A DNA stretch of 64,000 nt from Agroathelia rolfsii (taxonomy: Eukaryota > Basidiomycota > Agaricomycetes > Amylocorticiales > Amylocorticiaceae): positions 992,001 through 1,056,000 of the forward strand of contig JABRWF010000006.1 in the NCBI GenBank assembly GCA_018343915.1. Direction: 5' to 3'. The notes below the pieces were generated by a model. The model made no database searches. It had not been told where the DNA came from and worked only from the letters and a program-made list of their open reading frames with translations. Shown in pieces: positions 11,601 through 24,946 of this stretch. How positions within the stretch are numbered: position 1 is the first letter of the stretch; each line of letters begins with the position of its first letter. A program made the position numbers and the translations under genes.

Positions 11601-12410
11601 CTCTTTGAGTATTGTCAAATGCAAATAGAATCTCTCAGAACTGATGTACGAGGGCGTGGGGGACGACGTGACAAGACGATGGGCTAGCTTGAAAAGCAGC
11701 TCCTTCATGGGTTCGGGCGTCGCAGGGTCTTTGGCCTGTAATGTCGCGCATATAATGCTCCAGTATAGGTAACGATCTTCTTGGAACTGCTTGTTCATTT
11801 TTGTAGCAACCTGAATAAATTGTGTGAACCGACGCAAGTCATAATCAAAACCACTACCTATGCATACCTGCTGGGCATTTTTCCAGTTCCCGGTGCGCAC
11901 ATGAGCGAAAAATGTCTGGGCACCGAGTTCCTCGTTAGTTGGCTGACGCTTGTATGCCTCTTCATACATGGTGACCATGTCCTTGTCTGGTAGATTTTTT
12001 TTTTCGAGTAAGAGCGGGGACATAATAGTGATAGGATGCTCTTACTCCGGCCAAGGGTCTTGAGGGAATGCATCATGAGGTTAAGAACAGCCTCATCGGT
12101 CGGATGTGCCGCGAGTACTTCGTCGCAGAGGACGATGGCATCCTCGATCTTTTGCGTACGCACAAGAGCGAGGGATTTTAGTGCCTAGAGAAATGTTATT
12201 ACTAGCAAGACCAAGCTACTATTTAGACAAACTTTGAGCAGGGTATTGGTCGGGTACTTCTTGAGCAGTTTATTGCACGACACAATCACCGTTTTATTCG
12301 AGCCGCTGTCCAGGGCATCTATGTGCGATTTAGATGAGAGCAATATGATAAAGCGAGTATTGCACACCGAAAACAACACGGATTTGGCGGTCAAGAGCAG
12401 CAGCCGACAT
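8633..12410 (-). CDS. NAA25: NatB N-terminal acetyltransferase auxiliary subunit NAA25/Mdm20
   Basis: A multi-exon gene on the minus strand, start ATG at 12410, stop TGA at 8633-8635; exon borders inside are approximate. The N-terminus reads MSAAALDRQIRVVF and then, after a short intron, DALDSGSNKTVIVSCNKLLK, the conserved opening of NAA25. TPR-like helical repeats follow, including AHPTDEAVLNLMMHSLKTLG, YKRQPTNEELGAQTFFAHVR and WEDTEDEAWLHHTVVLLQF. The C-terminus includes QIEHDYVVGEAKKFTEARKK. NAA25 anchors the catalytic subunit NAA20 at the ribosome so that proteins beginning Met-Asp/Glu/Asn/Gln are acetylated; this affects actin and tropomyosin function. It shares a 197-base divergent promoter with RFA2. 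Confidence 0.9.
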
Positions 12411-12607
12411 GGCGATGGGAGAAGGGGATGAGTCGGAGAAGGGGACAGGTCGTCGGCAAAGGACTGTCGGAAACGAGGCCTCCCAATCGGAAGGAAATTT
12501 CGCGTCAAGAACGCGTGCCCAATTACGCGCGCGTCCTTGTGCTGTGTATCGTGACTGTGCTCACTTGCCTCCAACTACTGCGACCTGTTTCTGATAATTA
12601 TTGCAAA
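12411..12607. promoter_or_regulatory. Shared divergent promoter NAA25/RFA2
   Basis: Only 197 bases separate the two start codons, which point away from each other, so both promoters and leaders must lie here or overlap the genes. The interval is GC-rich and contains ACGCGT/ACGCGC-type elements (near 12510-12530), compatible with MCB-type control of the replication gene RFA2. Confidence 0.55.
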
Positions 12608-13754
12608 ATGAGCCAATGTAGGCCACCATTTTATGCCCATGGAATTTCAACTTACCTGCATCCAAAAAAGATGAAAATTACTATGGTGGTGGCGGATTCA
12701 TCGCTGGTGGTGGCGGCTCTCCCTTTGGCGGTGGCAGCCCCTCGGGCGGTCCAAATGTGATTTCATCTACACGGCTATGCACAGAATACGCAGCTGAAGA
12801 TATTTCAGAAAACAGAGGCAGCACAGTCACTCCGCCCCCTCGTCTGTCGCCAGATTCTGCAATGTAAGCAGGCACACTCGGATGCGCCATGGATGCTCGG
12901 CGATCAAGAAGTAGGGCAGGTAACTCGGCTTTTGGCTTTGTCTCGCATATCCCCATGTAAAAGAGCGTGTCTTATAGGTAACGACGGTGGGTCAAGTAGT
13001 GAGCATCAACAAGCAAGCCACGAACACCGTGTACTGGATCGATGATGGGACCGCACGCGTCGAAGCGCGTCATTGGGTTGATTCTTCCAGTGATGCGCAG
13101 TCAGATCAGTGGGCAGATATTGTGTGCGTAACCGAGTATTCTGATGGACAGCTATCGTTGACAAATTGTTCACAGGGAGAATACCGTCGTGCGAATAACA
13201 GGCTCCTTGAAGAACTTTGGATCGCGTCAATATCTTACAGCTACACACATACGCTTGCTGAAAGAGCCCGATGAATTTTTTTACCACTTCTCTGAGGTCA
13301 TGTACACAGACCTTGTGCTTTCTAGAGGCCCAGTGAGTAATGTCTCATATATAACGCTGTATGTCTGTCTCACTTTCGTTCAGCCACCGAAGCCAGGTCA
13401 GGAAATGAGCCAAAGCCAATATGGTCAAATGGGCAATCAAAACAGTGCAAACGCGTATTCTGCCCAGTCGAATATGTCCTATGATACCGCCAAATACGGA
13501 CACCTCACGCCTGAACAACTTCGTGTTGTGATGTTTATGAAGTCCCAGCCTCCCTCCGATGGCGGATATCATGTAACTGGACTTGTTCGCGCCGTCGGAG
13601 GCAAGGACGCAAATGCTGCCAGGTACGTTTCTGAATCTACGTTCCTGATGAATATCTCATTCTATCCCCTCCCAGCAACGTCATCGACAGTTTGACAGAT
13701 GCTGGGCTTATTTATACCACCTTCGACGACATGCACTATATGTTGGCGGAATAA
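12608..13754 (+). CDS. RFA2: Replication protein A 32-kDa subunit (RPA2/RFA2)
   Basis: Seven exons (12608-12617, 12671-12756, 12809-12919, 12978-13123, 13176-13332, 13384-13622, 13676-13754) add up exactly to 275 residues. The N-terminus is Gly/Tyr-rich (GGGGFIAGGGGSPFGGG), as in the phosphorylated tail of RPA32. The OB-fold follows, with VTTVGQVVSINKQATNTVYW, RITGSLKNFGSRQYLTA and THIRLLKEPDEFFYHF. A C-terminal winged helix ends the protein (HLTPEQLRVVMFMKSQ, DAGLIYTTFDDMHYMLAE). It forms the single-stranded DNA-binding RPA heterotrimer in replication and repair. The first exon is 10 bases and encodes MSQ plus one base. Confidence 0.94.
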
Positions 13755-14824
13755 CTGGCTTTTAAAAAAAAAGTAAATTCTGTTAGCCTTACGGCTGGGG
13801 CCATCTTGGTTATCTTTGTTGCTGATGGAATACGAACTTGTACAATACATTCTTTACAGTGTGCATTATTATGCTCTGAGTATTCTATTTTCTTGATATT
13901 TTGTGTTACTCATGGGTGGCCCAACCCGCCCACGTCAGCTTTCCCGCTGTGGCTCAACATTTTAAATTTTTTGAACTTGCTCCATTCCAAAGAAAAACTT
14001 CTTTGGGTCGATGAGGTTTGTTACACATGTAACAAAACTTTTTTTTTTTTCAAACTCTGAAACACTGAATAAACCTTACGAGGCCTTGGTTCCCGTCGTA
14101 CAACCATATAATTTTTGTTTTTTGAAAATTCGACTAATTAACTCGAACTGAGCGAGTTATGTTCCGCGCACGACTGAGGGTTTATCGGGTGTTGGGGTTC
14201 CAATCTTTCAATGATACATCAGACAATCCACTTCAAAAATAAATACAAAAAGGAGGAGGGGTTGCTCTCTGATGGCATCTGTCATACCAAATGGGAATTG
14301 ACACTGTACATGACACAGGGGGCAATGTTAATGATGTGATCAATGTGTTGGTAAGGATATCAAGCTGTATCTGGCAGACTTGGATATTGCATTAAGATTG
14401 GATACTTACTAGTATAGACCAGCTGGTGTCAATCGGAAGCGGTTGGTTGATAGCTCTTTGTCCCTGTGTTATCATTGGACTCATCAATCAAGACTGGCAC
14501 ATTCCCCGGGCTATTATTTTGCTTGTAACTAGTGACTCCGCCAGCACCTCGAGGAATATTGCTGGCCGCTTTGCAGTAATTTGCTATAGATCGAACGTTA
14601 CACCATCGGAGGTTGAAGCCTTTTGGGGACGTCAAAAGTTTATCAACCTTCAGGCTGCCTGTTTGTCGCTGGCTTTAGCGCTCACACCTGTGCATTAAAA
14701 TCTCAGAATAGATGACTCGGATCAGGTGTCCTTGGATTAGAGCAGGATATTAATTCGGCTTGATTGATTGATGATCCCATGCGCTTTTATTTGTTGCTAT
14801 TTTTTATATCATGAGTCGCTGGGA
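13755..14824. other. Intergenic region, no gene seen
   Basis: About 1.1 kb between RFA2 and the next membrane protein gene. It has A/T homopolymer runs near 13762 and 14040. A plus-strand frame of 90 codons (14426-14698) resembles no family and was not called. Confidence 0.5.
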
Positions 14825-14831
14825 TATAAAG
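14825..14831 (+). promoter_or_regulatory. Candidate TATA box
   Basis: TATAAAG lies 122 bases upstream of the ATG at 14953, a plausible core promoter element for the membrane protein gene. Confidence 0.4.
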
Positions 14832-14952
14832 GAGTTCAGCTGTCCGAAACATCAGTGGATCCAGTGCTACTAGTGAACAAGAAAAAGAAGGCCCACCTCT
14901 TAAACGAAGGGACTCTCAACCGGTTTCCTTGTTTATTATCCTCTTAGAAGCC

Positions 14953-16229
14953 ATGCCTGGGCTGACTGCCTATACGGAGATCGAAGAATCCCTCTATATT
15001 GGGATAATAATTTCCGCTGTTTTTTATGGTCGAGCCATCATATCCACCTTAAATCTCAGCAGGAGGCACTAACGACGGAGCAAATCAGGCCTTTATTGTG
15101 GGGTCGTTTATCTGTCTATCAGTGCTGCCTTTTCCAATGCTGGTTTCACCCGTTGGTGGCGGGTCATATACGTATCCTATGGAATCATCCAATGGCTACT
15201 CAACACGATGTTCTTCCTTTGCTTGCCTCTAGGTGGTCAAATAGTGGGGATCGTAAATCGTAACAAACATTTTAGCGGACCTCCTGAGGACTACCTACTT
15301 CAGTATTACAGTTCTAGCTACGGTCTACTCGGTAATGCTGCTCAGAATCTAGCCATCTTGCTGAGTGATTTTCTATTAGTGAGTTGTCTTTGAGGCCTGG
15401 ATACGGCAGCTAAAATAGATACATATAGATATACCGTTGTTATGTCATCCTTGGTTCTAGTTTGTGGATTGTCATTCCTCCGACTTTGAGCTCCATTGCA
15501 ACATTCGGTGAGTACTATACAGCTGTCCATGCGGGTTCTACTAATAAACAGCTGGCCTCCGTAGCCGTATTCACAGCGACCATTCCACTCAGTCTCTTGG
15601 TGCCATCGGGCGATCAGCACATATCCGATGTCTATAATGATATCAACTCTGCTGGTATCGCACTCGCCACCTTCACGAATGTCACGACTACAGCCATGAT
15701 TTCCTTTCGGATATTGACTGTACTTCATAGCGTACGCAGGTCTGTAGATTCCCAAAGATTGAACATATACACCAGCACAGTGGCCATACTTGTCGAGTCC
15801 GCTGCGCCCTGCGCTCTTATTAGCATTATCTTTGCCGTTACGCTCGCAGTACAAACCACTGGCAAAGACACATCTGTATGGGGATATGGACTATTTCCCA
15901 TATGGGGGATCTTTCTTGTAAGTCTAGTTTCTAGCCGAAATAGATTTCTTGCACATAGGAACTTTCTCTTCTTTTAGGCATTCTTCCCGCAACTTATTAT
16001 TTTACGTATTGCACAAGGAAATGCATGGACACGTACAACCTCGGAGGAGCTAACTCGCGCAACAATTACAATCGCTCTTACGACCTGCATGAATGTTGAT
16101 GCGACTATGGCAGAGATATCGTCTGATATCGAGGGTTTCCACGTGGATTCATCCCAATATAGCGCTACAGCGGGTATTGATAATAATAGAATAATGAATT
16201 TTGAACAGGGGGCTATAAATTCAATATAG
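14953..16229 (+). CDS. Agaricomycete multi-pass membrane protein, function unknown
   Basis: The start MPGLTAYTEIEESLYIGIII is typical of a large basidiomycete family of roughly seven-span proteins. Later exons show further membrane helices (GIIQWLLNTMFFLCLPL, NAAQNLAILLSDFLL, then YRCYVILGSSLWIVIPP, SVAVFTATIPLSLLVPS, IYTSTVAILVESAAPCALI) and the closing signature FFPQLIILRIAQGNAWT. The C-terminal tail is hydrophilic. Exon borders after the first exon (14953 to about 15029) are unresolved: the join to the second helix is not frame-perfect in my reading, so either a tiny exon or a lesion lies near 15030-15140. No ligand or role is known to me. A distinct membrane family (DUF6534-like) sits at 49720-50794. 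Confidence 0.6.
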
Positions 16230-16755
16230 AAGCTTACAAAGAATGAAATAAAGAGCTATATTAATGGCCTTTATGGGACTACCATACCACATATAGATGT
16301 ATTTACTAAGTATCGTCACTTGTTTGAAGTAGCACCAAAAATATGCAAAAAAATAAGGTCACGTGTAATGCCACCTCCGGAAGCAGATGATGCAGTCACT
16401 TTATAGCGTCAGATCCATTTCAGGAAGTAGCACTGGCAGCTGCAAGCACTGGACCCACTCAGGCTCAGGCTGGCAAGCTGCTGTTCGTATTGGTGACATA
16501 CCACACAACCCACATAGCATAACGACGATAGGGAAAGAGGAATTTTGGTATCTTGGTCAACCAAGGAATTATATATCTGCTCCAGGCTCATAGACACACC
16601 GTTTCCATCTGCACACAACCGTGACTTGAGGTGCCAGCAGACACTTGCCATTACACATACGAGGGCATCTGCCCCGCCTGAATGACCGTATCATCACTCG
16701 CTGTATCTAACACACATCGCTACTCTCAATCTCACTTTCTGTATTGCTCATAGCC
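16230..16755. other. Intergenic region and ATG2 promoter
   Basis: No gene is seen. AT-rich sequence precedes a C/T-rich stretch just before the ATG2 start codon. Confidence 0.55.
16358..16365. promoter_or_regulatory. GTCACGTG E-box upstream of ATG2
   Basis: A perfect GTCACGTG, the core bound by Cbf1/bHLH-type regulators in fungi, about 390 bases before the ATG2 start. Its use is inferred only. Confidence 0.35.
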
Positions 16756-19700
16756 ATGGCTAGCTGGTTTACATCATGGATACCGTCTCTCCCGTCTATT
16801 GACTTCGCACTCCCATCCGCACTTCAAAGACGCTTCATCTCCTTTGTCCTCAAACGCACCCTTGGTCACCTCTTGAAACCAGGACAACTTAACGCTGCCC
16901 AGATTGAATCGCAGATTGGCTCGGGATCCGTACAAATCAACGACCTTGAGCTGGACAATGCAGTAAGTTGCCATAATATTGAACCATTATCCCTGCTGAG
17001 ATGAGAAAGTCAGGCAGTTAACTCTGCTATATCAGGAATACCTATCAAACTTTACGACGGCTCCATCGGATCCGTGACCGCTCGAATTCCATGGCCCAAT
17101 CCACTCACGTCGACGCTTGGCTTCTCCGTGCAATCGCTTCATCTTGTTTTCCACATCACGCCCAATGCGCATACCGTTGAAGCAGACGATCAAACGAACT
17201 TGGCGGAATCAGTGGCATCAGTGGCCGAGTCTTTCTACCATGACGAGCTCAACGCCGAGGAGGAAGCCAGTCTCAAAGCCTCATTTCACCCTGACATTCT
17301 CTCCTCCGAGCATGACGAAAATCAGGTCCCAGGGTCGTTAGATCCTTTTCTGGAGTCACCTAAACACGCAGAAGATGCCCTGGGAGAGGATCCATCCGGC
17401 GTATCGATATTTGCCAGTCTCATTGAACGGCTGCTGGCCCGACTTGCCTTCGATGCTCGCGATGTCAGAATAACTCTCGTCCATCCTGGCCATTCGAGCA
17501 TCACGCTCTGTATTGATGAGATTGTGTACGGCACAGAGAAACATGAGATAGACGCGGATGACTTGGGCTCAGAAGCCTCAGGGGAGCAGAATCGAAACCT
17601 ATCAATAACAGGATTCCGTCTCATGGTCAAGTCTCTGAGTCCTCGATCATTGATGAACTCTCCTTCTTTAAAGGCTCCCCGTCACATCTCCAAGCCTCCT
17701 TCCCCGGCTTCCTCGTCGTCCTCATTGGATGATGAAACGCAGATGATGATGAGCCAATCGCTAGCTTTCCTTCCGCCACGGCCTTCGTCCCCGTCGGAGT
17801 CGATGTCAGAAAGCATGTATAAGAGCGCGGTCTCGACAGTACCTATGGCTGATAGCTCTCACTCACCACCATCGACACCTCGACAGCCTATAATCAACCT
17901 AAAGTCTCCAGAGGAGTTGAAAGACCCACCCTCACCCCAGGATACACAGGCTAATGAGCTAGAATCTTTAGGAGACCTGATATTTGCGTTTGACTCGGAG
18001 CCCATCGTGATTCGCCTAACTACTCCATCTGCGATGACAGCCCATCTGGCATCTGCCTCTGCATCGGCACCTCGAACCAAACCTTCTTCACTTCCCGGAG
18101 GAGAGCAGCTTCGATTGACACTCAGCTGCGGTGTTTTGGTTTGTGCACTTCGTCCGCGTCAAGTAAATATGATGTCAGATGCTGCGGCACTGTGGGCCTC
18201 GCACAAGTCACCGGTGCCTCCAAGCTCTAAGCCTTCCACAGGCCTGGATATTACGATGCTATTGTCGAATTTGGGGTTGGAAGCCAAAGCCCAGATCAAG
18301 GGTGCAATTTTATTACTTCTCCATCCTAATCAATCCAGTGTCCCAGCTCTGGTCGATTTCTTCTCGCGACCGTTGGCACCTGTCAAGTTGTCCCATGGAT
18401 TTGTACGACTATATATCGAGAAAATAGCTCTTTCCAGCACAATTTCCACTCCACCACCTCCGAAGTTCCCACATACTCATTCGACACGGGCACCGTCATT
18501 ACATCCAACGCTCTCGTCTGAATTGGCCGTTCACGACATTTCTGTATTCATGTTTTCCTCCAAGGACGGTCCAGAAACGCAACTTCTCGCGTTTCCAATC
18601 CTGATCACCGATCCCAATCTCGTACATCAGTATCCGTCCCGGCTGGTGTCGCCCTCCCTGGACCGATTCGGGGCCATATCCAACTACGCGAGCCTACCGA
18701 AGTTTGATGTAGCTGATTGGACGGATTCCAAACTCGCGACCAACTCTGCGAAGGTTTCGGCCTGGAGAAGTAGACGCAAGCAATCGGAACACACAAGAGG
18801 TAGCAGTCAGTCGCCTATGTCAGGTCTATCGCCGTTGTCTCCCTTATCTGGTTTGATTGGTTCGCCGTTATCTATTGGTGATGCGATCAGCGCCACAGCG
18901 CCTGCGATCCGTGTATCGCATGAACTCTCACTCGGTAAGGTTAAGGGCGGAGGTGGCCCTCCGGAGAGCAACATAGAGGTGGCTGTTGTACCTCTCCATA
19001 TCTTTGCGGACCTAGCCTTGCTTTTGAATCCCGAATTCTCTTCATGGATCAAAGACGCGTTCGAGTCGAAAACTGTTTTACCAACCGAGCCGGTAGTGAT
19101 GGAAAATGAGAACGATAGCAATATCAACTTGTTACCGTCGACGCCTATCGCCCGGAATACGGACGCCGGTCGCGAGAGAGAAAGACAACGGTTGGAGAGG
19201 CTGGTTTTAGATGACTTGGACCTGGAGATGGATTACCGTGATCCCCGGCTGATTACTGTCGAAAATACTACTCCCAAACAAAGACGGAACAAGGTTAGGA
19301 GTCTATTACGTAGCGAAGATAGTTTCTCTTCTGACATGCTACTTTACTGTGGATCTTCTAGAGAAACCGGCAACCATCTGCTTCCCTGACGGTGTCTATC
19401 TCACTCCCGATGATCCGGTTACAGATCCGCTGCCCTCCTCCGAGATCTGTGCCCCCTCGCTCCGGAGCCATGATTGTCGACTTCCACGAAATAAGTTTAC
19501 GCTTTCCTCCTGAGCCTGAGAAGAAGCCAGGCGCCAGGTTCGTCGCCAACGACACGCGTGCTGGGGACAGTACTGGACAAGGAGATTCCCTTCTCGCTCT
19601 GACCTGTAAACAACTCGTGGCTTCTTTCTCTTTACCGGGAGAGGCCAGGGCAGCAGCATTCTTTGTGCTCGGTGAATTGTCCACGAATTATCGGTTAGAC

Positions 19701-22700
19701 GAGGACGATAATCCAAGGATCTCGGGCCTTGAGCCTCTACGTCCTGCTCTGAGAATCAAGCAGCTATCGCAGGACGGTAGAGCGCCCAAGAAAACTATCG
19801 TGTTACTCGACGTCCCCTGCGTTAATATCCAGCTGACGAAACCAGTCCTTGACGGGATCCAACTTTGGGCGGATGATGTCACACAAATATCTGAGCGTAT
19901 TGGGACCGCGGTGGATGTTGCTCCCGAATCGGAAAGTAGCAGGGACTCAAGCCTAATTGGCAGTAGATTCTTTGCTAAGTCAAGGGGTGGTAGTCGGCTT
20001 GGCAGTACTGACGATGAGGGCACGCCTGTGGCATCTAAACACTACGAGGAAGCTAAAGCAGAAACTGTAGTGAAAGTATCATTATCAGAGGGTAACTTGA
20101 CTAGTTCTTCCTCTTGCGCTCGTTATTCTAAACAAAGCAAAGCCTTTGTAAGGTTGTCTTTACCGCGTCAAAGCGAAGAGAACAATCCGGCTCGCCCACT
20201 AGACATTGCGGCTTCTGACATCGACGTGCTTGTGGAGCTGAAGCCAGAAGGCAAAGTAAGTACTGGCATCTTGATTTTTGTTATATATACCCTTAAGCCA
20301 TTTTCAGGATCAGTCTGTCTTTACAGTAGACGTGATGGAGTTGAACGTATTGGATACGTCTCCCTCTGGTGAAAGAAACTCGCTGCTTTCCCGAACTAGT
20401 CTGCGTAATTTGGTAATCTTCGACTTTTTCCAATATCAGTAATTGTCATTCATTCACCGTAATGTTAGACCTCCAACTCACGGCCACTGATCGGAGTGCG
20501 TTTCACGTCCGTCAATGTCGTCGAAACGGCAACAAAGGAATCGCGAGTCAGAGTTGGACTCTCTGGGTTTACATTCCTTATCAAGCCAAAGCTCGAATGG
20601 GCTAATGACTTGGCCGCATTTTTTAAGGCCCCTCCTGGAGTATGTAGTTCGTTTTCTCATTCTTTACTTTCACTCATCATATTTCAAGGCATTTGAGTCT
20701 GTAGTTCCAAGTGAAAGGACAAGTATAGCTTTACATGTGTCTAACGGATCCGTTCAGACGACTGCTCCTAATAACACTGGTAGTCTGGCGCTTTATCTTG
20801 GAGATCTCAACTTTGCTACAGAGATTGTAGGAGGTTCCCCTGAGCTCTCTTTTACGCTCCAGTTAGCCAAGGTCTCAGCTCTGTTCAACGACGAACTCTT
20901 GCTGCTGGATGAACCACAATTCCGAAATCCATCTCAGCTGGCAGACGGTCTTGAACATTGGAAAGTAAATCTACTCCTCGTCAAACAGTGAAGTATTGGG
21001 CTTTATCTAAGATGTATATGATTTTCAGGCCAAGCAGTTTGTGCACCTAGCTGAAATAGCTCATTTGGAAATGGCTTTTAGTCGAGACATCGACGAAGAT
21101 CTCCCGAGAATCAATGTAGGTTTTGGAAACACTGCGTGGGAATGGTGTCTTAAGTTCTTCACAGGTAGAAGTCAGCGGTGGATCATTAAATATACATCTA
21201 TGCGCCGATACTATGGGTCCTATAGGACTCTTCATACACGAATTAACTGCCGCATTCAGTCCACCCCAGCCTGCGTCAGTAAAATCGAAATTGATATGAC
21301 GATTAAGACTAACCGGAATGCACTAGGCCTACTAGATCCAGATCGACACGAGAACCCTCTACCATCACGGAAAATACCTCGGACGTGAACCTTACGTGTG
21401 AGTGTTCATATTACCTTTTCCAAATAGTTACGCTGAACAATTTTTAGCGAGTCTGGATGAGGAAGCATTTAAAAAAGCGCCCGACGTAGGACCTGCTCCA
21501 GATATGATCAATGATGATTTGCCATCCAATATGGACTATCTCGACGAATCCTTCAGTGCCACAGCTGGCCTACGAGAGCTTAATGACGATGACTTACTCG
21601 ACTTTGAGAACGATAGTGTTGCAGCCTTGGGACAGGGACCAAACAATGTCGAAACTATCAATGTATCTCAACCGATTGAAATTGTTGAGGATTATCTCGA
21701 GACGCTGCCTCCCGAGTCATCTGATGTTAAGTGAGTAGTAGGTTTTCTCATATATGAACTTGGTGCTGAATATCTACAGCTATGGTCGCACAACCCTTCG
21801 TGTCCGTGTTCATAACTTTGATGCTGCGTTATTCTTGTATGACGGATACGACTGGGGCCGCACGCGAAGGACCATTGAGAACGAAGTCAAGGAGATGAGG
21901 AAGCGTCTCGCCAAGATTCGGCAGCTCGTCGCCAGTGGTCAAACGCAGGATCCTAGCATTGAAGATACCAGCGCCTTGCTCTTCAATTCCGTTCACATTG
22001 GACTGGAAGAAAGCCAGGAAGTGCTCGAGCCTGGAGCGCTCATCGCCGCTATCGATGAGGAACTCATGGATGATTTTGATGGCTCGAGTCAGAGCTCCTG
22101 GCAGTCACTCAAGCCCGGTATGTCGAAGAAATCTCCAAAGAGCTCGTCATCACGCTTGCACAAGCGGCAGCTCTTCCGCTCCAAAGCGCACAGTATGGAG
22201 TTTCGACTTATGGGCCTCAATGCCGAGGTAGATCGGTATCGCCCTGGCGAAGAGCTGGTCTCACGGATATTTGCGACTGTACACAACATCGATATATTTG
22301 ATCACATCAAGACTTCGACGTGGAGGAAATTTTTGACTGCGCTGCGAGCTGATTCACATGGCAATATACGAGAAACCGGATCTAACATGCTTCGTGTGGA
22401 GCTGCTCGGCGTCTATCCAGTTCCAGGCCAGATTACAGAGGAAGCCAGACTAAAGGTATGCTACGTGGTTTACACTTAGGATGGTTTTCTTTTTAACACT
22501 GCTTTGCAGGCTAAACTTTTACCTCTACGGTTACACGTGGACCAAGATGCGTTGGACTTCCTCAAGGCATTCTTCAGTTTCAAAGACCCAACTCTGCCTG
22601 TTCTCCCACCCGACCCATCTGCAACAGAGATCTATTTCCGTGAGTAGACCGCAAACAACTGTCGTCTTTGGGTACATCCTGATCTATATTCTACAGAGCA

Positions 22701-23686
22701 TGCCGAAGTATTTCCTGTAGGCCTCAAGCTAGACTTCAAACCTCGTCGTGTCGATTATCGAGCGCTTCGTGAGGGTCGTACCATTGAGCTCATGAACTTC
22801 TTCCATTTCGACGGTGCAGAGATGACGTTAAGGCACATTACCTTGGCTGGGGTACGCCCCACTATTTTGTCACGAAAAATTACTTAATATTGACAAACAC
22901 GATTGTCCATGCATAGGTTACTGGATGGCCACGATTCTTCGACCTACTCAATGATCTCTGGACGCCGGATGTCAAAGCCACCCAACTTGTCGACGTCATC
23001 TCCGGAGTAGCCCCTATTCGATCCGTCGTCAACGTCGGCTCCGGTGTCGCCGACCTCGTCCTCTTGCCCATCGCACAGTACAAGAAAGATGGACGCATCG
23101 TGCGCGGTGTGCAGAAAGGAACCAAGTCGTTCGTCAAGTCTACCGCGATGGAGGCCGTCAAACTTGGCGCGCGTCTGGCGACTGGAACGCAGGTGATTCT
23201 AGAACAGACGGAGAATGTACTAGGTGGGAGATTCGAGAGTCCCATTACAACAGAAGCGTTGCAGCTGCCACCAGAAGTAGCCCTTGGCGCTTGGGACGAG
23301 GAAGCGGATGAGGGCCAACAGGAGCTGATTAGTAGATATGCGGTGCAACCAGAAGGCGTGGGAGAGGGATTGCAGACCGCTTATCAAAGTTTGCGGCGCA
23401 ATCTGAACACGGCTGCTCAGACGATCCTAGCCGTACCCATGGAGGTATATGAAAGATCTGGAACGGAGGTTTGTCCTTTCACCACACTTTGCATAAATTT
23501 AAACTCAATATTGGCTACTATTCCTCCCAGGGACCTGTTCGTTCTGTCATCCGCGCAGTACCTATTGCTGTACTAAGGCCCATGATTGGCGCAAGTGAAG
23601 CCGTAAGCAAGACCCTGATGGGTTTGCACAACACTATGGATCCGAACGTCAGACTGGAGAACGAAGACAAGTACAAGCAACGGTAA
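16756..23686 (+). CDS. ATG2: Autophagy-related lipid-transfer protein ATG2
   Basis: Start ATG at 16756; exon 1 ends at 16962, a long exon runs 17014-19293, and many shorter exons follow to the stop at 23684-23686. The N-terminal chorein-like region includes [31 protein letters not shown] and [20 protein letters not shown]. The C-terminal region has [35 protein letters not shown] and [20 protein letters not shown], the conserved C-terminal autophagy domain. ATG2 is a rod-shaped bridge that moves phospholipids from the ER to the growing phagophore and works with ATG18/WIPI and ATG9. The middle is Ser/Pro-rich and probably disordered. Size (about 2,000 residues) fits the family; interior splice sites are approximate. 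Confidence 0.92.
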
Positions 23687-23961
23687 ATCCAAGTATATAT
23701 GACTTCATTCGACGCGCAACGAAGATACGTGTGCGTTACATACATGCCTTTTTTGAAATACATACAGATGTACTTTTAGTGTAAAAATGTATTTGCATCA
23801 TGTTCAGAATCGGATTCATCATGGATGTGGGTATTCCTACAGAGGAAACGATGAGTGGTGAGGCTAAAGAGCTCCGTGGGCGAAAACAATAGCCGAGGAA
23901 TGTGTCCGGGATAAAGGTCGTAAAGAGAGAAAGGACAATAGGAGGATGCAAACGAAGCAGT

Positions 23962-24767
23962 TTAGTCAATATCCATACCCATGGGTCGACCGTCGCCCTG
24001 CACCAAAGCGCTCCTTGATTTTGTCTGCACCTTGATCCTCTCGCGGATTTTCTCGGTGGCTGGTGATTCGAAGGATACCGGTTCGACGAGCTTGGTAGCA
24101 TCTGCCTTGGCCTGTAAGAGTTTCTTGCGGTGTGTGCGGACCTTTTCGCGACTGGCAGCCATTCTGTAAGAAAAAAAGTCAGATGAATATATGCTCGCTA
24201 AAACTAGAAAATTTTAGGTCACGAGCCTTGTCTTCCAGAATGTATGTTCTCTCCTTTTCTTGATCTCCCCAATGCGTTTCATAGCCTTGATCGTTGTCTG
24301 CATAAGATCGCGGTCATAACGAACGGGGATGTTGCGGCGTTTCTCGAAGTCTATCGTAGAGTCCTATAGAGAGCATTTTAAATAGTGCGCTACATCGCCG
24401 GACTGGATGGTGCTTACGATAGTCATCTCCTTGCCGGCTGCCTTCCTAAAGGCTTTCGTCCAGCGAACTTTACGAGGGTTGCGCTTCATTCTGGGGAAAG
24501 ATTAATTCCAGAGGATTTGAATACGCTTGATACATGCGTACTTGAAGTTCTTATGGCATCTATAACCCTTTTGATGAGTAACGCAATGGCCTGCAAAATC
24601 TTTCGGTGCTTACTTTGATGTGCAGAAGCGGAAAACCTTTGCATCATTACGAACAAAGGCCGTACCTAGTATATATTAGAGATTATAGCAGTTTCGAAGC
24701 ACAAGCAATCAGTACCATGGCCGGGGTAGACATTAGTTGAGCAAAAGTAACATTTCTCAATGCGCAT
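23962..24767 (-). CDS. RLP24: 60S ribosome biogenesis factor RLP24 (RSL24D1)
   Basis: The start [20 protein letters not shown] contains the first CxxC of the eL24-like zinc finger, and [20 protein letters not shown] contains the second. Introns split this motif twice (first exon 24767-24716, second 24665-24614). Later exons read [19 protein letters not shown] and [16 protein letters not shown], ending GMDID. RLP24 is the placeholder for ribosomal protein eL24 in pre-60S particles and is released by the AAA ATPase Drg1/AFG2. The gene is convergent with ATG2 (275-base gap) and lies just downstream of PSMG3 on the same strand. Confidence 0.93.
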
Positions 24768-24946
24768 GGCGGCAGGCGGTCGAGAAAGAGATTCAAGTGT
24801 CTGACGTAAGCAGCTCTGGTCTTGCAATTTCACGGCGCTTTCAAGTCTGCCAGTGTTAGCACATCTTATCTATCTTATCTTCAACAACCTTTACTTTGAT
24901 AACTAGCTATATGCCGCATCGATAGTAATGATACATATTGCTCTTT

